Part shown: positions 50,964 to 60,255 of the stretch, piece after piece | Position numbering within the stretch: position 1 is the first letter of the stretch | Layout of the letters: each line of letters begins with the position of its first letter | Assembly (NCBI GenBank): GCA_009760855.2 | Contig: WPIO01000034.1 | Location: 2,662,001 to 2,726,000 of the forward strand | Source of the DNA: Cristatella mucedo | Lineage: Eukaryota; Bryozoa; Phylactolaemata; Cristatellidae | Direction: 5' to 3' | DNA: 64,000 nt | Notes under the pieces: model-generated | Seen by the model: only the letters and a program-made list of their open reading frames with translations | Databases searched by the model: none | Told to the model about the DNA's origin: nothing | Program-made: the position numbers and the translations under genes

Positions 50964-53900
50964 TCTCTCGCCCTGGCCTCCCTCTCCCTATCTCTGTGTC
51001 TCTCTCCTTCCTTCCACTCAATCTCTATAGCTGTATCTCTGACACTGTCTTTGTCTCTGTTTCTCTATCGGCGTTTCTTCTGAGTGGATCTGAATTTCGA
51101 CCAATAATTTCAACTGACAAGCAAAAAATATTATCATGACCAATCGGCAAACCAGGGCTATCCAAAGTAGTATAACTTCTTGTCCTCACAGAAACCACCT
51201 GGGTGCTAGCCGTGCTTGCACAGGGGCGGGGATCACGTGGCGGCAGCCGGCAATCAGCACACGTGAGCACTGGCACCTGGCCGGACGCTTGGTGACCGGC
51301 GTCCGGTTACTCACCTCAAACGGAACGCCTTGCAGGTTTTCACAGCCGATCTGCATGTGCTGCGGCATGTGAGGTTCCGGTACACTGTCAATGTCGAGGA
51401 CACGATACACGAACAGCGTATAGTTAATCGAGCTAAATGCGAAGTAGGGGCTCGGTTTCAAGGTTTCCAGCTTGCGTATGGAGGCCGGCGAGTCGAACTT
51501 TAGAGTGCCCACGACTGAGCCTGTAACGTTAGGTGCTCAAGCCGCTAGTGCGCTAGCTCTGCAGTGCGATCCTCAAACTTAAGCACGAAACCTATGCAGC
51601 CGGGCCTGCATCAGTAATCGCTCAACAGAAGGCGATTGCTTGCTTGCACAACGGCCTCTTGTTTCAGCAGGAGGTGCTTTTCGAGGAGGGCACCAAAGAA
51701 CGACCGAATTTGAGCAAACAATCTCTGATACGCAGCCTCTTTAAACCGGCGCCGAGGTGATAATGACGGAAAGGTAGAATCGCTGGAACGGCTGGCTCTC
51801 GAGGTGGCATCGGTGGATCCGGAGGTGCACCGCCGGACCGAGGCTCGCCTCCGGAAGCCTCGAGGCTCCATGCTCCCCCCAGTCTCCTTCGAGCCCTGCT
51901 CGGTCTGCCTGCCCAGCCGAAACATTCAGTAATTTCACGCCGTCAGTCGAAAGGGCAGTAGCGTTGTCTTGCTAGCAACGTTACTCGCTTAAGACCTGTT
52001 TCGTTTTCGAGAGATTTATAGACTCTGTGCATATCCCATCTAACAATCTTATGCTTGATGACATTGCGCATGTTACCACTAACCATTTGGTCATCCTCAT
52101 TATAGCATATATAAAGTGCCTAGAAAGAGATCAAGTTCTCTGAGGGTGCTACGAAAATGTATTATTATTATTATTACTCTCTCCCTGCATCCCAGCTGGA
52201 CAGCGTCTGATGAACCTCAATCTCGGTGCTCCAACCGATGATGATTTGATGATGATCTCGGTGTCAACCGATGGAGCACGTGTCTCTTAGCACATGGGCA
52301 GCACTGGCGATGCAGTCGGCCAGCCATTGCAGGTGCAGCATCCCTTCGGCCCTCACTGCCGGGAAAAACTCGTGCTTTCTCCATCTGAGCCCAGCAAGCA
52401 TGATTTCCGGAATGGGCGGAACTGGTATTCGCTGCACTCTCGGCGGCTGCGGCACTTGCTGCTCTTGGCTTCGAGGCAGCGCCGGCACGAGCACTGATCT
52501 GTGGCAAGTTGAGCCCTTATATATAGCACCTTCATTTGTACTCTGACAGTACCGCTGTGACGAGTGTGAAAGATATCGCGGGAGATTATTGAAAAAGCTG
52601 AAAATGTAGCTACAACCGGCTCACTTAAGAAGAAAAGTTTAAAATTGAATGGTACATTAAATTATGAAATAGCGATAAGTAGGCTTTTGATCACGGCAGT
52701 TTCAATGACGTACGCAAAATCTGAGATTATCTCTCTGCAAAACGTCTTGATTCTTTTATAAGCATTTTCAGGAATATTCGATAAAAATATCCTTTAAGCA
52801 TCTTCAACTGCGTGAATTTTTAAGTAACTTGTTTCACGTTTTTCTGCGGATACATGCCAGTTGACCTACATACGTTTGACTTTACAAGCATCCCGTAAAA
52901 GATTCAATGCTGATTCGCTAGCCGGCACTGACCAGTGGTAGGAGAGCACACACGAATGCACCGAATAGATCCGAAGGGAAATGTAGTTCATTGGGAGACG
53001 ACAGAAAGTGAAAATTTCCAGAAGTAAGAAGGTACCAACCATTGACAGCAATAGATCGGGAATCAAAGAGAGGACAGCCCATAGAATATGGGCTGTGCTC
53101 TCTTAATAATATAAATAAGGTGTACATCCACACTGATTCTCACTCACCAAAGCTAAACAGAGGCATTATTTTTGTCCCCAGCTAGATCGTTTGACGTTCA
53201 GGCCGACATCCAGTGCAAATTTGGAGTTTTCCGAAGTTTTTCGGGGATAATCCTGAATTTAAATGCACAGCTGCGGTTCGGAGAATAAAAACCTTAAGTT
53301 AGTTAGCCGTAGCAATTGAGTAGGTGGCCTGAGGTGATCTAGGTGAGCCTGAGCAAGAACCAAATCTGGTAACTCTCACTTATTGATGGAATCTCTTTCC
53401 CCGGTAGGAGTTGAAATTCGTCTGCATTCGTATCGTTTGTTGCAGCTTCAAGCCACGTATTCTAATCCGGGAAGGTACGTAGCCCAATCGGCACAATCGA
53501 TGTGGCTGGTAAAGGGCTTTACTTGAAGGAGCCATACAGGCTATCTCGTGCCGCGGCATCGGCTCCTTTAAGACAGTGGCTCCAACTGCTGCAGTGACCA
53601 TGGGCTGCCGACCAACAGCAAGCGTCTCCATTCTCTCCTCACAGGTTCTCTTACCGTTTCTTCTTTTTCCTTAATCGAAGCAGCTGGGTACGAACAGCCA
53701 TTCAAGGCAATGGTCATCAATCTTCCGATCATCACCCGATTTCTTAGCTCCCAATCACAAACTGTGCCTTAAAGTTCAGCAGAGTTTAAGCTGAATTCCT
53801 GCTCTTGCATGTCGACCTACTGGTCGGCTACCGAATGCAAATTGGCACGACGGTGGCGCTATTGTCGAGGCCTATCCAGGAACCATCCACCCGATCGTCG

Positions 53901-55333
53901 AAGTTCACAATCGTACTTGTAACCATGCGCTCTAGTTTGCCACCCCGGCTAGGCGGCAATAGACGATGACGAGTTTCGAAAGTATGCACAATTAATTGCC
54001 ACACCTTTGGCAAGAAACAGGCAGCGATTTTCCTTCGATTTCTGGCAGCGCTTGCCTCAAACCGATTGGGCAGCGATGGGACAGCCAATCGATCGCACTG
54101 GATCGGCTGCCGAGCGTCCAATTCGTTCGTTTCGTTCGTTGTGTAGCTTCAATACAAGCCGAGCTTCTCCAAGTTTTCAAGGCTCCAAGTTTTCGTTTCT
54201 ATCGCCTCGACGGCTGCATAATAGTGAAGCCGGCGTCTGCTGAGAGTCCAAGTGCGGACTCTCTTGTCCGGAATGATTGGGCCGAGGCAGACTCGACCGA
54301 GCGGTCCGGTCCACGCGGACCGACGGACGGACGGACGGATGGTCTGACCGCTCTGGCGCTTACCTATCGGAAGCTGCTCCGGCACTTGTTCAAGAGACAC
54401 CGACAGGAATCCTCCGTCGACGCTGCAGGCGTGCACCGGAGTAACTGCAATGGAAATATAATATATATATATAATAACACACACATATATATATATATAA
54501 TATAAAATATATAAAATATATAATGGAAATTTAATATATATCCTAATGCGAGAGCATCTGAAGCTGCTCACGACGAAGAGACGCACACAGACCTCGAGCA
54601 CCTCGCTTGGATTAGCTCGGCAGACATTATATAAATTATACCCAATCGCGGCTCGTAGGCCAGAGCTTCTCTGCTGATTCGGTCAGGCGGCAGCTCGACC
54701 GGAACCTTGACCTTGGCCGGCTTCTCACGCCAGCCTGAAACTCTAGTGCTGACAGACTGCAAGGTTCAGCTGCCAACTGTCCGCTCGGACCTTGACCGTC
54801 GCACCAGTTCCGACTCTTCGCTTGCTCGCTGGCCCTGCTCACACATCGGTCTCCCTTCTCTGCCGCCTGCACGCCGGCCGTCCGACCGTCCACCGATTGG
54901 GGAGAATCGCTCGCTTTCAGCGGCTTCTCGTTCAGCTCGTTCAGCTGTTTCAATGGCTGCCTCGAGGGTCCACCTGCAGCCACAGGTTGGGAGAGAGCCG
55001 CCGCCGCTGTCTCTCGAGCTGTCTCTCCTTCTGTCCCGCCTCCTTTCCCTGAGGCAGCTGCTCTCGAGGCATCTAGAGCAGCTTTTTCTGATGGGCACTT
55101 ACCCCCTACGCCCACCCACCCGTCTCTCCCCGAAGGCAGCCACACCGTTGCCTCGAACGTCTCGGCTCGAGTACGAGTACCCACCCCCTACACGCGTGCA
55201 GCAGCAGCAAGCTTGCCACCAGGGCTTGTCGCATCCGACGCCGGCCTCGTCGGATGCGACAATGTCACGGCCGCTTACCAGCACGGAGCGAAACCACAGC
55301 CACTGCTGCAAGCAGCAGCCGCAGGGGCGACAT
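32896..55333 (-). CDS. Transmembrane cadherin with about five cadherin repeats (protocadherin-like), 15 exons
   Basis: Minus-strand exons: 55333-55279, 54444-54364, 51520-51315, 50156-50070, 48235-48137, 45161-45054, 42705-42565, 41863-41678, 38471-38298, 38104-38037, 37793-37706, 37129-36954, 35442-about 35285, about 33491-33338, 33244-32896. The product is about 709 residues. MSPLRLLLAAVAVVSLRA is a signal peptide. Repeats run about 37-123 (VPEQLPIG to DINDNAPQF), 128-240 (ATDADRDNLNVEYRI, RALDYE, DADDQNPEF), 241-345, 346-447 (PLDFEKQ, DANDNNPQF) and 448-545 (ATDRDIGTMLTYRI, VLAMDDGRPP). A membrane span (about 569-592, YALGATAAVLLIAVVILVLC) precedes a basic stop-transfer KQRKRRRRR and a His/Asp-rich tail ending GGPVR. 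Cadherins mediate calcium-dependent adhesion. The tail shows no catenin-binding motif that I recognise. Junctions of exons 13/14 are uncertain; the intron after 37706 uses a GC donor. Confidence 0.87.
34110..34250 (+). mobile_element. L2/CR1-type LINE fragment
   Basis: Contains CTCCCAAAGCCTGGAACTCA and CTATTTATCACAGCATGTAA, both present in the 5.7-kb and 39.6-kb copies before their 3' tails. Neither end is complete. Confidence 0.6.
34806..35000 (-). mobile_element. L2/CR1-type LINE 3' end
   Basis: Reverse copy: (AAT)n, then AAAGCGCCCTCAGAGAACTT, AATCTCTTTCTAGGTGCTTT and the CATGCTTGAAAAACAAAC block. It lies opposite to other copies but in the sense of the cadherin gene, in the intron between exons 13 and 14. 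Confidence 0.82.
36156..36190. repeat. (AT)n microsatellite
   Basis: TATA dinucleotides in the cadherin intron between exons 12 and 13. Confidence 0.93.
36200..36365. mobile_element. LINE tail (plus) abutting a SINE head (minus)
   Basis: Plus-strand GTGCCTAGGAATAGATTCAG and TTCTCTGATGGCACTATAAA form the shared tail. Directly next to it, read on the minus strand, are GGCCGAGTGGTTAAGGTGAA and GAGGTCGTGGGCTCCAGCCC, a tRNA-like head. Two insertions in opposite directions are the simplest reading. Confidence 0.55.
36435..36637. repeat. Inverted duplication of a microsatellite with unique core
   Basis: A (CT)n tract carrying CCCTGCATTCTGTCTGCT (about 36442-36460) is followed at about 36560-36578 by its reverse complement AGCAGACAGAATGCAGGG inside (GA)n. 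The two arms flank a short spacer with CCATGAGAGCTG. Confidence 0.9.
36730..36810 (+). pseudogene. Possible stray cadherin-repeat fragment on the opposite strand
   Basis: The plus strand, after a CAATCTTAG acceptor-like site, reads LGNTILATDPDDTAAKLRSR, then LAADRGR and a TGA. GxxxLATDPDD is the signature of the A/B-strand region of a cadherin repeat, with the same spacing as ATDADRD in exon 5 of the minus-strand cadherin. No donor or neighbouring exon is seen. It may be a displaced, dead exon or chance. Confidence 0.3.
38259..38278. repeat. Poly(C) tract
   Basis: About 20 C in a row lying just 3' (minus strand) of the donor after cadherin exon 9 at 38298. Confidence 0.9.
38537..38556. repeat. 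(CTG)n short array
   Basis: Six to seven CTG units in the intron between cadherin exons 8 and 9. Confidence 0.8.
38735..38890 (-). mobile_element. tRNA-derived SINE
   Basis: On the minus strand: GCACACTAGGTAAGGCGGTT (A-box region), then GAGGTTGTGGGTTCGAATTC (canonical B box), then a decayed tail with CGCTATGCAAAAC. It is related to the fragment at 24.8 kb. Confidence 0.7.
38931..39235 (-). mobile_element. L2/CR1-type LINE 3' end, inverted arm
   Basis: Reverse copy of the last ~300 bases of the LINE, from the (AAT)-rich end through the terminal hairpin to GGGGATGTTCTGATGCAGG. It ends exactly where the plus-strand copy starts, giving a foldback with 39.6-39.9 kb. Confidence 0.85.
39236..39917 (+). 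mobile_element. L2/CR1-type LINE, C-terminal RT fragment and 3' end
   Basis: Translates to LTGLPACAIRRLQLVQNSAA, RLVCRERRSCHITPLLADLH, LPVKQRIDFKVLSLTFRSLH and LSDILPHQAKYRTTRFSES, largely open, then the 3' tail and (ATT)n. It is one of the least decayed copies here and a useful reference for the family. It lies antisense to the cadherin gene. Confidence 0.88.
39918..40000 (-). mobile_element. LINE fragment, minus strand
   Basis: GAGTTCCAGGCTTTGGGAGC and ATGAACTAAATGCACGGTCT are the reverse complement of the region just before the 3' tail of the adjacent copy. It begins directly after that copy's (ATT)n end. Confidence 0.7.
40400..40515 (-). mobile_element. Decayed LINE/SINE 3' tail
   Basis: AATAATATTAATAAAGATGA followed by AGCAGATCTCTTTCTAGGCA, a reverse copy of the terminal hairpin with mutations. 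Confidence 0.5.
40645..41610. repeat. Large GA/GACA satellite in a cadherin intron
   Basis: About 1 kb of purine-rich repeat: (GA)n with GACA interruptions to about 41035, then a regular 10-base unit GAGACAGACA from about 41036 to 41480, then mixed units. It lies 70 bases downstream (minus strand) of cadherin exon 8. Its translations (RERERE, TDRDRQ, SLSVSVCLC) are not proteins. Confidence 0.95.
43300..43325. repeat. (CTG)n microsatellite
   Basis: Eight CTG units in the cadherin intron between exons 6 and 7. Confidence 0.85.
45433..45710. repeat. Mixed (CA)n/(CT)n region
   Basis: CA dinucleotides, then several CT blocks with CACA and CACT interruptions, in the cadherin intron between exons 5 and 6. 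Confidence 0.9.
46840..46970. repeat. Foldback repeat, copy 1, with perfect 44-bp palindrome
   Basis: 46893-46936 is a perfect loop-free palindrome with 22-base arms (CGCCCGAGCACGCATGAGCT followed by GC). Flanking blocks CGAGGCAGTGCACG and GGGCGAATCCAAGCATTCCT recur at 48.27-48.40 kb. Confidence 0.85.
47140..47439 (+). CDS. Orphan open frame, charged sequence, function unknown
   Basis: The frame reads LLLGRKATCAERLDEENLDE, then CLEKTKETRRQQQKDREKLP and GKLLTALETLVTTG to a TAG at 47437-47439. Charged, helix-forming composition, no initiation ATG and no recognised domain. It lies antisense in the intron between cadherin exons 5 and 6. It may be a relic of a mobile-element ORF or chance. Confidence 0.2.
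   Translation, partial: DRSAWLLLGRKATCAERLDEENLDECLEKTKETRRQQQKDREKLPRPNGSLESHESGKLLTALETLVTTGPFPSPARNPPKACRHRAAGEVLLQKQLLK
47527..47645 (-). mobile_element. LINE 3' tail
   Basis: (AAT)-rich end, GGTGCCCTTAGAGAACTGAA, TCTATTTCTATGCAG, then ACACATGCTGTAAAGAAAGC: the reverse copy of the shared 3' end, close to the variant at 2.57 kb. Confidence 0.7.
48265..48395. repeat. Foldback repeat, copy 2, imperfect
   Basis: Shares GGCAGTGCACG, GAGCGCCCGAG, CAGGCGAATCC and GGGCATTCTTGATC with the copy at 46.84-46.97 kb. The central stem (GAGTACGAGCG to CTCGTGCTCG) is imperfect. It lies about 30 bases upstream of the acceptor of cadherin exon 5. Confidence 0.65.
48694..48718. repeat. (GT)n microsatellite
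   Basis: About 12 GT units in the intron between cadherin exons 4 and 5. Confidence 0.9.
49619..49649. repeat. Perfect 14-bp inverted repeat
   Basis: AACCGACTGCTCTG and its reverse complement with a three-base CAC loop, in the intron between cadherin exons 4 and 5. Confidence 0.85.
50919..50960. repeat. (CT)n microsatellite
   Basis: CT dinucleotides preceded by CACACACACCC, in the intron between cadherin exons 3 and 4. Confidence 0.93.
51521..54363. other. Cadherin intron 2
   Basis: About 2.8 kb between cadherin exons 2 and 3. It contains a LINE tail at 52.03-52.18 kb, a small hairpin at 53082-53104 (ACAGCCCATA/TATGGGCTGT) and otherwise unremarkable sequence. I see no exon. Confidence 0.6.
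52030..52177 (+). mobile_element. LINE 3' tail
   Basis: TGATGACATTGCGCATG, ACCACTAACCATTTGGTCAT, AAAGTGCCTAGAAAGAGATC, AAGTTCTCTGAGGGTGCTAC then (ATT)n: a variant 3' end of the same LINE clade, closest to the 28.4-kb and 63.7-kb copies. Confidence 0.78.
55226..55262. repeat. Perfect 15-bp inverted repeat just after the exon 1 donor
   Basis: Arms 55226-55240 and 55248-55262 (TTGTCGCATCCGACG and its reverse complement), loop CCGGCCT. On the cadherin transcript the hairpin starts about 16 bases after the exon 1 splice donor. Confidence 0.85.
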
Positions 55334-57769
55334 CGACGACGTGGCGAGGTGACGGCCGCCCGCGGCCACCGAGGCACGAGCCGCCTCCGCAGCTAGGCGC
55401 TCGGCACAGAGCGTCGTCGAGCTCAGACGGAAGGTCAGCGACCGATCGACCGCAGGGCTGCGGCTGCTATCCACCGGCAGACTGTAAGAGCAGAGCCCAA
55501 CCGTGCTGTCGCATGCAATCACGTGACTTTTCGTAGTAGCAGCAGCAGCAGCAGCAGCTGCAGCGCCGGCACGTTCGGTCGGCAGAAGCCGGACTGTGGG
55601 CAGCCTGCCAGCGAGCAGCATGCCAGTGGCTGTGGCTGCTGGGTTGCTTTCTCCCTAATTCCCACTTTAAGCCTACTCAACCGTCTAACGAGCACCAATC
55701 GGCGCCGTGCCGCTTCAAATGCATGGCCAGCTTACACGCTCCAACGCGACGCCGGCGTCAAGCGCTGCAGCCCATGGCGGCAAGGGGGCGGGGCAGGGCG
55801 GGGCAGTGCCAGATCGACGCTCGGCGTAAGGATTTTAATATGCAGATCAAGTTCAGCATGCGATACGACTGCGCAGCCGTGGGGGGGGGGCACGCTCATC
55901 CAACGGCACGTCTGCTCGATGGCGAAGAGCGGCGACCTCGGAGAGCAAGGAACTCACCTTCGCTAGCATGCGCTGCTGCTGCAGCGCTCCGGAGCTCAGC
56001 TGCCGCCGCTTCCCTGCTTCTCTCGTGACGTCAGACCGCAGAGCAAAATGAGCGACAGTTGACACACTGCAGAGGCTGCCGTCTCGCTGACCGCTTCGCG
56101 CTAGACTCTTTGCTCCCGGTGCGAAACTCGGAACTTCCGATTCCAGAAGCAGCGGCGTGTTCGGGCACGCGGTCTGCACAGTCGAACTGCGAACGACTTT
56201 CGGACAGGCTTGCCCGATCGTTTATCGGCGATCTGTTTACGTCCCAAACAAAGCCACGATTTTCACGACCAACAAAGGCCGTCGCAGGAGGCGAGCGGTC
56301 TCGGCTGAAGAATGCCGATAGATTGTAGGTCGGGTCAAAGGCGCCGGCGACCGACGGCCGAAATCGAGGCCGACGCCCAGGCAGCGGTGGCAGCTGCTGT
56401 GCGAGACTGATACGCCGACACGCAGCGCAGCAGCAGGCGGGCGGCAAGGGACTGCGACGGACGCTCCCGCCGGATGCAACCCTGAGGCTCGGAGCGTCAC
56501 TCCCTACTCCACGACCCGGGGCGTGGCAGCGAGGGGCTGGAACAGGGCTGGCAGAGCTCGGCCGCAGGGGGCAGGAGTTCACCGGCAGGCGGAAGCAGGG
56601 GGGCGGGTATAAGCGGGCGGGACCGGGCGGGAGAGGGGGACGGAGCCAGCCCCTGGCCCCCGGCTCGCGTTGTTCGGCGGAGACGCTCGCGTCTCGGCGG
56701 GAGCGTCTCCGGACCCGCAAGCACGCATGCGCACACACGCACGCTCGGCGATGAGGGCGAGCGACCGGTGGAGAGAATTTCTCCAGGAGGAGGCCGCGGG
56801 TAATCGTTTGGTGTTTCGCGGGGCGTGCGGAGGCAATCGGGACTGGGTGTGGGGTTTAGCTTTTGACAGTGAAGTGACTTTCTGACATTCGCGGTGACAT
56901 CGAGAAGTCCAAGGATGGGCCTTCGTGCGGCCGGCAGACGCGCCGGCTGCCGGGGCTGCGCACGCGCGCGCGCGAAGAGCTTCCGGCGGCAGCAGCCGGC
57001 GCTCGCTCGAGCCGCTGGTGCTGCCGGAAGTTCGTCAAACCTCGCGAATCCCGGTAGAGTCGGGCCGCCGCGTCCTGGTAGACTTTGCTTAGCCCACGGT
57101 GGGCTCCCCGTGGACGTTTTGGCGTCCAATGTGGGCTGCCCGCGATAGGCCGCGGGTTAGGGTGGGGCGCGATTAACTGCGATGCTGCCTTGCGTGCGCG
57201 ACCAAAGCGTAAATCGCGGATCTACGCAGATCGGTCGCAAGCGCCAAGCGAACGTATCCGCTCACCGCTCGCAGCGGATTTATTTCTCACCGCTCGCAAC
57301 AGAACTATTTCTCGCGGCTCGCTTACTCGGCGGTGGCTTTCCTGACCGAATCGGGCTAGAAGCACCTCAAGTCGGGAAATCTCTCCGCCCTGCCTGCCCC
57401 TTACAGCGAAAACTCATCGCCCTCGCGGATGTCAGAGGCCCGTTAAAATGAGGTCTAATAAATCCACGAGCACCACCCTCCGCAGAGTGAGTGAGTGCAT
57501 CAATAAACGGTGCCAGCGGTGCAGGCAAGCCGTAGGCTAATCCAGCAGCAGAACATGCACATCCGCCATAAAGCACATCGACGGACGGGCCTGCGTACCT
57601 CATCAAACCATAAACGACACTTTGTGGCTTTGGCTTGGCGCTGCTCAACAGCGCTTGCCCACCGCTACCGTAACCTTGCCTAGACAGAGACGCAGGCAGA
57701 GGAGAAGAGCTAACGGAAGTCCTGCGAGGAACGGGTGCGGATGGGTACAAGGAGGCCGGCTGTAGCGCC

Positions 57770-57855
57770 CAACGTTTGGGGTAGCCGAGGCATTTGAAGA
57801 CGCCATAGAAATGCATTATTACTATTACTATTATTATTTTTATTATTATTATTAT
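57770..57855 (+). mobile_element. Decayed LINE/SINE 3' tail
   Basis: GGCATTTGAAGACGCCATAG, AAATGCATTATTACTATT and (ATT)n resemble the end of the shared tail; the first hairpin arm is almost gone. Confidence 0.45.
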
Positions 57856-58527
57856 GGCACACCTGAGCGACCTGAGCCGCCCCCTATTACTCCACCGATT
57901 ACCCGATCGTCGCCAATGGCGAAATTGAGTCCTGATTCCACGCGACGAGCAACCGCAGAGTTCATGTCGAATAAGCATTCTGATTGCGCTATAATTTTGC
58001 ACGAATCGCGGGTCTTGCCCCTTCCCCAAGACGAGAGTGAGCAGAGCGTCTCGCCTACAGCGTTTCGGGCGCAGTCCTAGTCGCCGTTGTACTAGGACCC
58101 TGAGCTCGTTGGCTCGAAATCGAGATCGAGGTACCGTGCACAAATTGTTTGAGACTTTTTTCGGACTTTTAGGGATTTTAGCTAAACTGCGTTCGCAAGC
58201 AAGAATGTAGCTGCGCATTACTACGTCATTCTTAATTCGACTCTCCTCGAAAACACTCGCTACGACAAACACGCGAACCCGATGCTACAAACGATGAGTG
58301 CCATTAACGAGGGAATACTGTCCTTGTACTTGAGGCAACACCTCCTAATGCCAAGAGCATAGTGTTCGAAGAGCGAGAGTTCCAATGCCCAAGGTCGCTG
58401 CTACCTCCGCTAGGCGTCGCTTCGCGCTCTTTCCCTCTGGACGCCTCTGCAGCAGCCCCGACCGCCCGAATCGCCACACCCAGTGCCACGGCCCAACATC
58501 GCACAATCGACTGACGGCAAATGCGGC

Positions 58528-58684
58528 GTCGTTTGTTCGTACAGCCGTGTCAGGATCTGCTAGGGGCACAGCACTCATGGCAGGTGATTTATTCAACACG
58601 GACGCTGGCGACCACGTTGAACAGTCTGCCGTGAGCACTGAGCCCGTAGCAGAACCTGACACGGCTGCGTGAGGAGCAAACGAC
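58528..58684. repeat. Imperfect long foldback
   Basis: 58542-58562 (CAGCCGTGTCAGGATCTGCT and A) pairs with 58647-58667 with one mismatch. Pairing continues outward (GTCGTTTG 58528-58535 with CAAACGAC 58677-58684) and inward (GGGCACAGCACTCATGGCAG with CTGCCGTGAGCACTGAGCCC, imperfect). Total span about 157-200 bases. Confidence 0.75.
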
Positions 58685-59449
58685 ACGCCGTATCAGCTGC
58701 GACTGAGGGCGCACTTTCTAACCCGCAGCGATCGCCTTTGAGTGGAATCGACCTCGGTCCGGAAGTCGGTGGAATCCACCGAGAATCGCACACAATCTCC
58801 GAATTCTGTTCGCTAGCCTGAATGACAGCTCCTGCCACACTCGAACCCGGGTCAATGAAAAAGAAAAGAAATGGAAACGTGCACGCTTGTACGTACGCTC
58901 GCATCTCCAGCTCAGCTTTACGCTCACCGAGGGTGCTCCTGCGGTCACCTCTCCGAGCGGGACGAGCGGCCGCTCGCGTTGCTTAGCACCGACGACTCAA
59001 GTGGAGTAGGCGGCAGGCCACGCGCACGCACGCAAGCATTTCCGCGCTTCAGATACGCAGGGCTGAGGTCTCTCCTATTCCGACCTTGCCAGATGTCCTG
59101 CCGTCGCGCACGTCATCCAAGGCGTAGCACTGACGTCACGCTCGCGGCTCTTCAAGGGCAGCGGCGTCCGCACTCGCTCACCAGCAACTCGGCATCCCAA
59201 AAATTAGGCCGCCGTCTCGCTTCGCGGTGAAATGCAGCGGCGAGCGGCCGGTGCTGCTGCTGCTGCTCCTCGTAGATGTGGAGCCGTCGGCGACGGGCGG
59301 CAACTGCTCAACCGAGTGCAACGTTTAGACGATGAGGGCTCTCTGCGACAGGTCACGCAGTTCAGCGATTGTTGGAATTGTAAGACGGCTATTGGCATGC
59401 GCGACGCGTCAGCTTTCTAGGCTTTATCCGCCTAAACTCGCCCTCTCTC

Positions 59450-59892
59450 TTTCTCTCCCTATGTCGCTCGCTGTCTCTCTCTGCCTCTCTGTCTCGCTCG
59501 CTTTGTCTCTCTGCCTCTGTCTCGCTCGCTGTCTCTCTCTACCGCTGCCTGCCTGTCTGTCTGTCTCTGTCTCTGTCTCTGTCTCACTCGCTGTCTCTCT
59601 CTGCCGCTGCCTGTCTGTCTGTCTCTGTCTCTGTCTCTGTCTCTGTCTCTGTCTCTGTCTCTGTCTCTGTCTCTGTCTCTGTCTCTGTCTCTGTCTCTGT
59701 CTCTGTCTCTGTCTCACTCGCTGTCTCTCTCTGCCGCTGCCTGTCTGTCTGTCTGTCTCTGTCTCTGTCTCTGCCTCTGTCTCTGTCTCACTCGCTGTCT
59801 CTCTCTGCCGCTGCCTGTCTGTCTGTCTCTTGCCCCTCTCTCTCTCCCTCTCTCTTTTGCTCTCTCACTCTCTCTGTCTCTCTGTCTCTGTC

Positions 59893-59991
<99 letters not shown>

Positions 59992-60030
59992 CGCTGCCCG
60001 CCTCTCTCGCTCACTCGCTCTCTCTCTATT
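59450..60030. repeat. CT/CTGT satellite with higher-order units
   Basis: Runs of (CTGTCT)n, (CTGT)n and (CT)n. The composite block TCACTCGCTGTCTCTCTCTG, CCGCTGCCTGTCTGTCTGTC recurs at about 59584, 59715 and 59788, giving a higher-order repeat. Derived open frames are artefacts. Confidence 0.93.
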
Positions 60031-60123
60031 TCTCTAATTACTGGAAATTAGCGAAAACCTGCATGCAGCATCTAGGGAGCCAAGCACGAACTAAGTAGCT
60101 TCACCGACAGCCAAAAATCTCCC

Positions 60124-60255
60124 TGGTTTGGCCCAGGGAAGTAAGATAATCGCTCTTCACGGTCAGGGTCGTGGGCTGAAGCTCTGCAGCATATAAAAAG
60201 CGCTCGGGTAGAGATTAAGTTCTCTTATGGCGCTATACAAATGAGTTGAATATGT
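60124..60255 (+). mobile_element. tRNA-derived SINE, decayed head
   Basis: TTGGCCCAGGGAAG (A-box region), GTCAGGGTCGTGGGCTGAAG (B-box region), then AAGCGCTCGGGTAGAGATTA, AGTTCTCTTATGGCGCTATA and AAATGAG. Same structure as the 28.6-kb copy. Confidence 0.65.

Larger units (their letters stand above)
55334..59440. other. GC-rich region upstream of the cadherin gene
   Basis: Presumed promoter/5' UTR of the cadherin gene, with a (CAG/CTG)n run at 55535-55560. The region to about 57.3 kb is very GC-rich with many CpG and long frames on both strands, none of which I can assign. The frame holding the signal peptide is open 96 codons upstream of the chosen ATG. A LINE-type tail lies at 57.77-57.86 kb and a foldback at 58.5-58.7 kb. 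Confidence 0.45.

Noticed and set aside
56031-57129. Overlapping 200-codon minus-strand frames in the GC-rich region
   Set aside because: Pro/Ala/Arg-rich in every frame, no domain and no splice-site support; best explained by high GC reducing stops.
57367-58272. A 301-codon minus-strand frame
   Set aside because: It runs through an (ATT)n LINE/SINE tail (poly-Ile) and has no recognisable domain; long chance frames are common in this GC-rich part.
59332-60051. A 239-codon plus-strand frame of Ser/Leu/Cys repeats
   Set aside because: Translation of the CT/CTGT satellite, with no non-repeat protein sequence.
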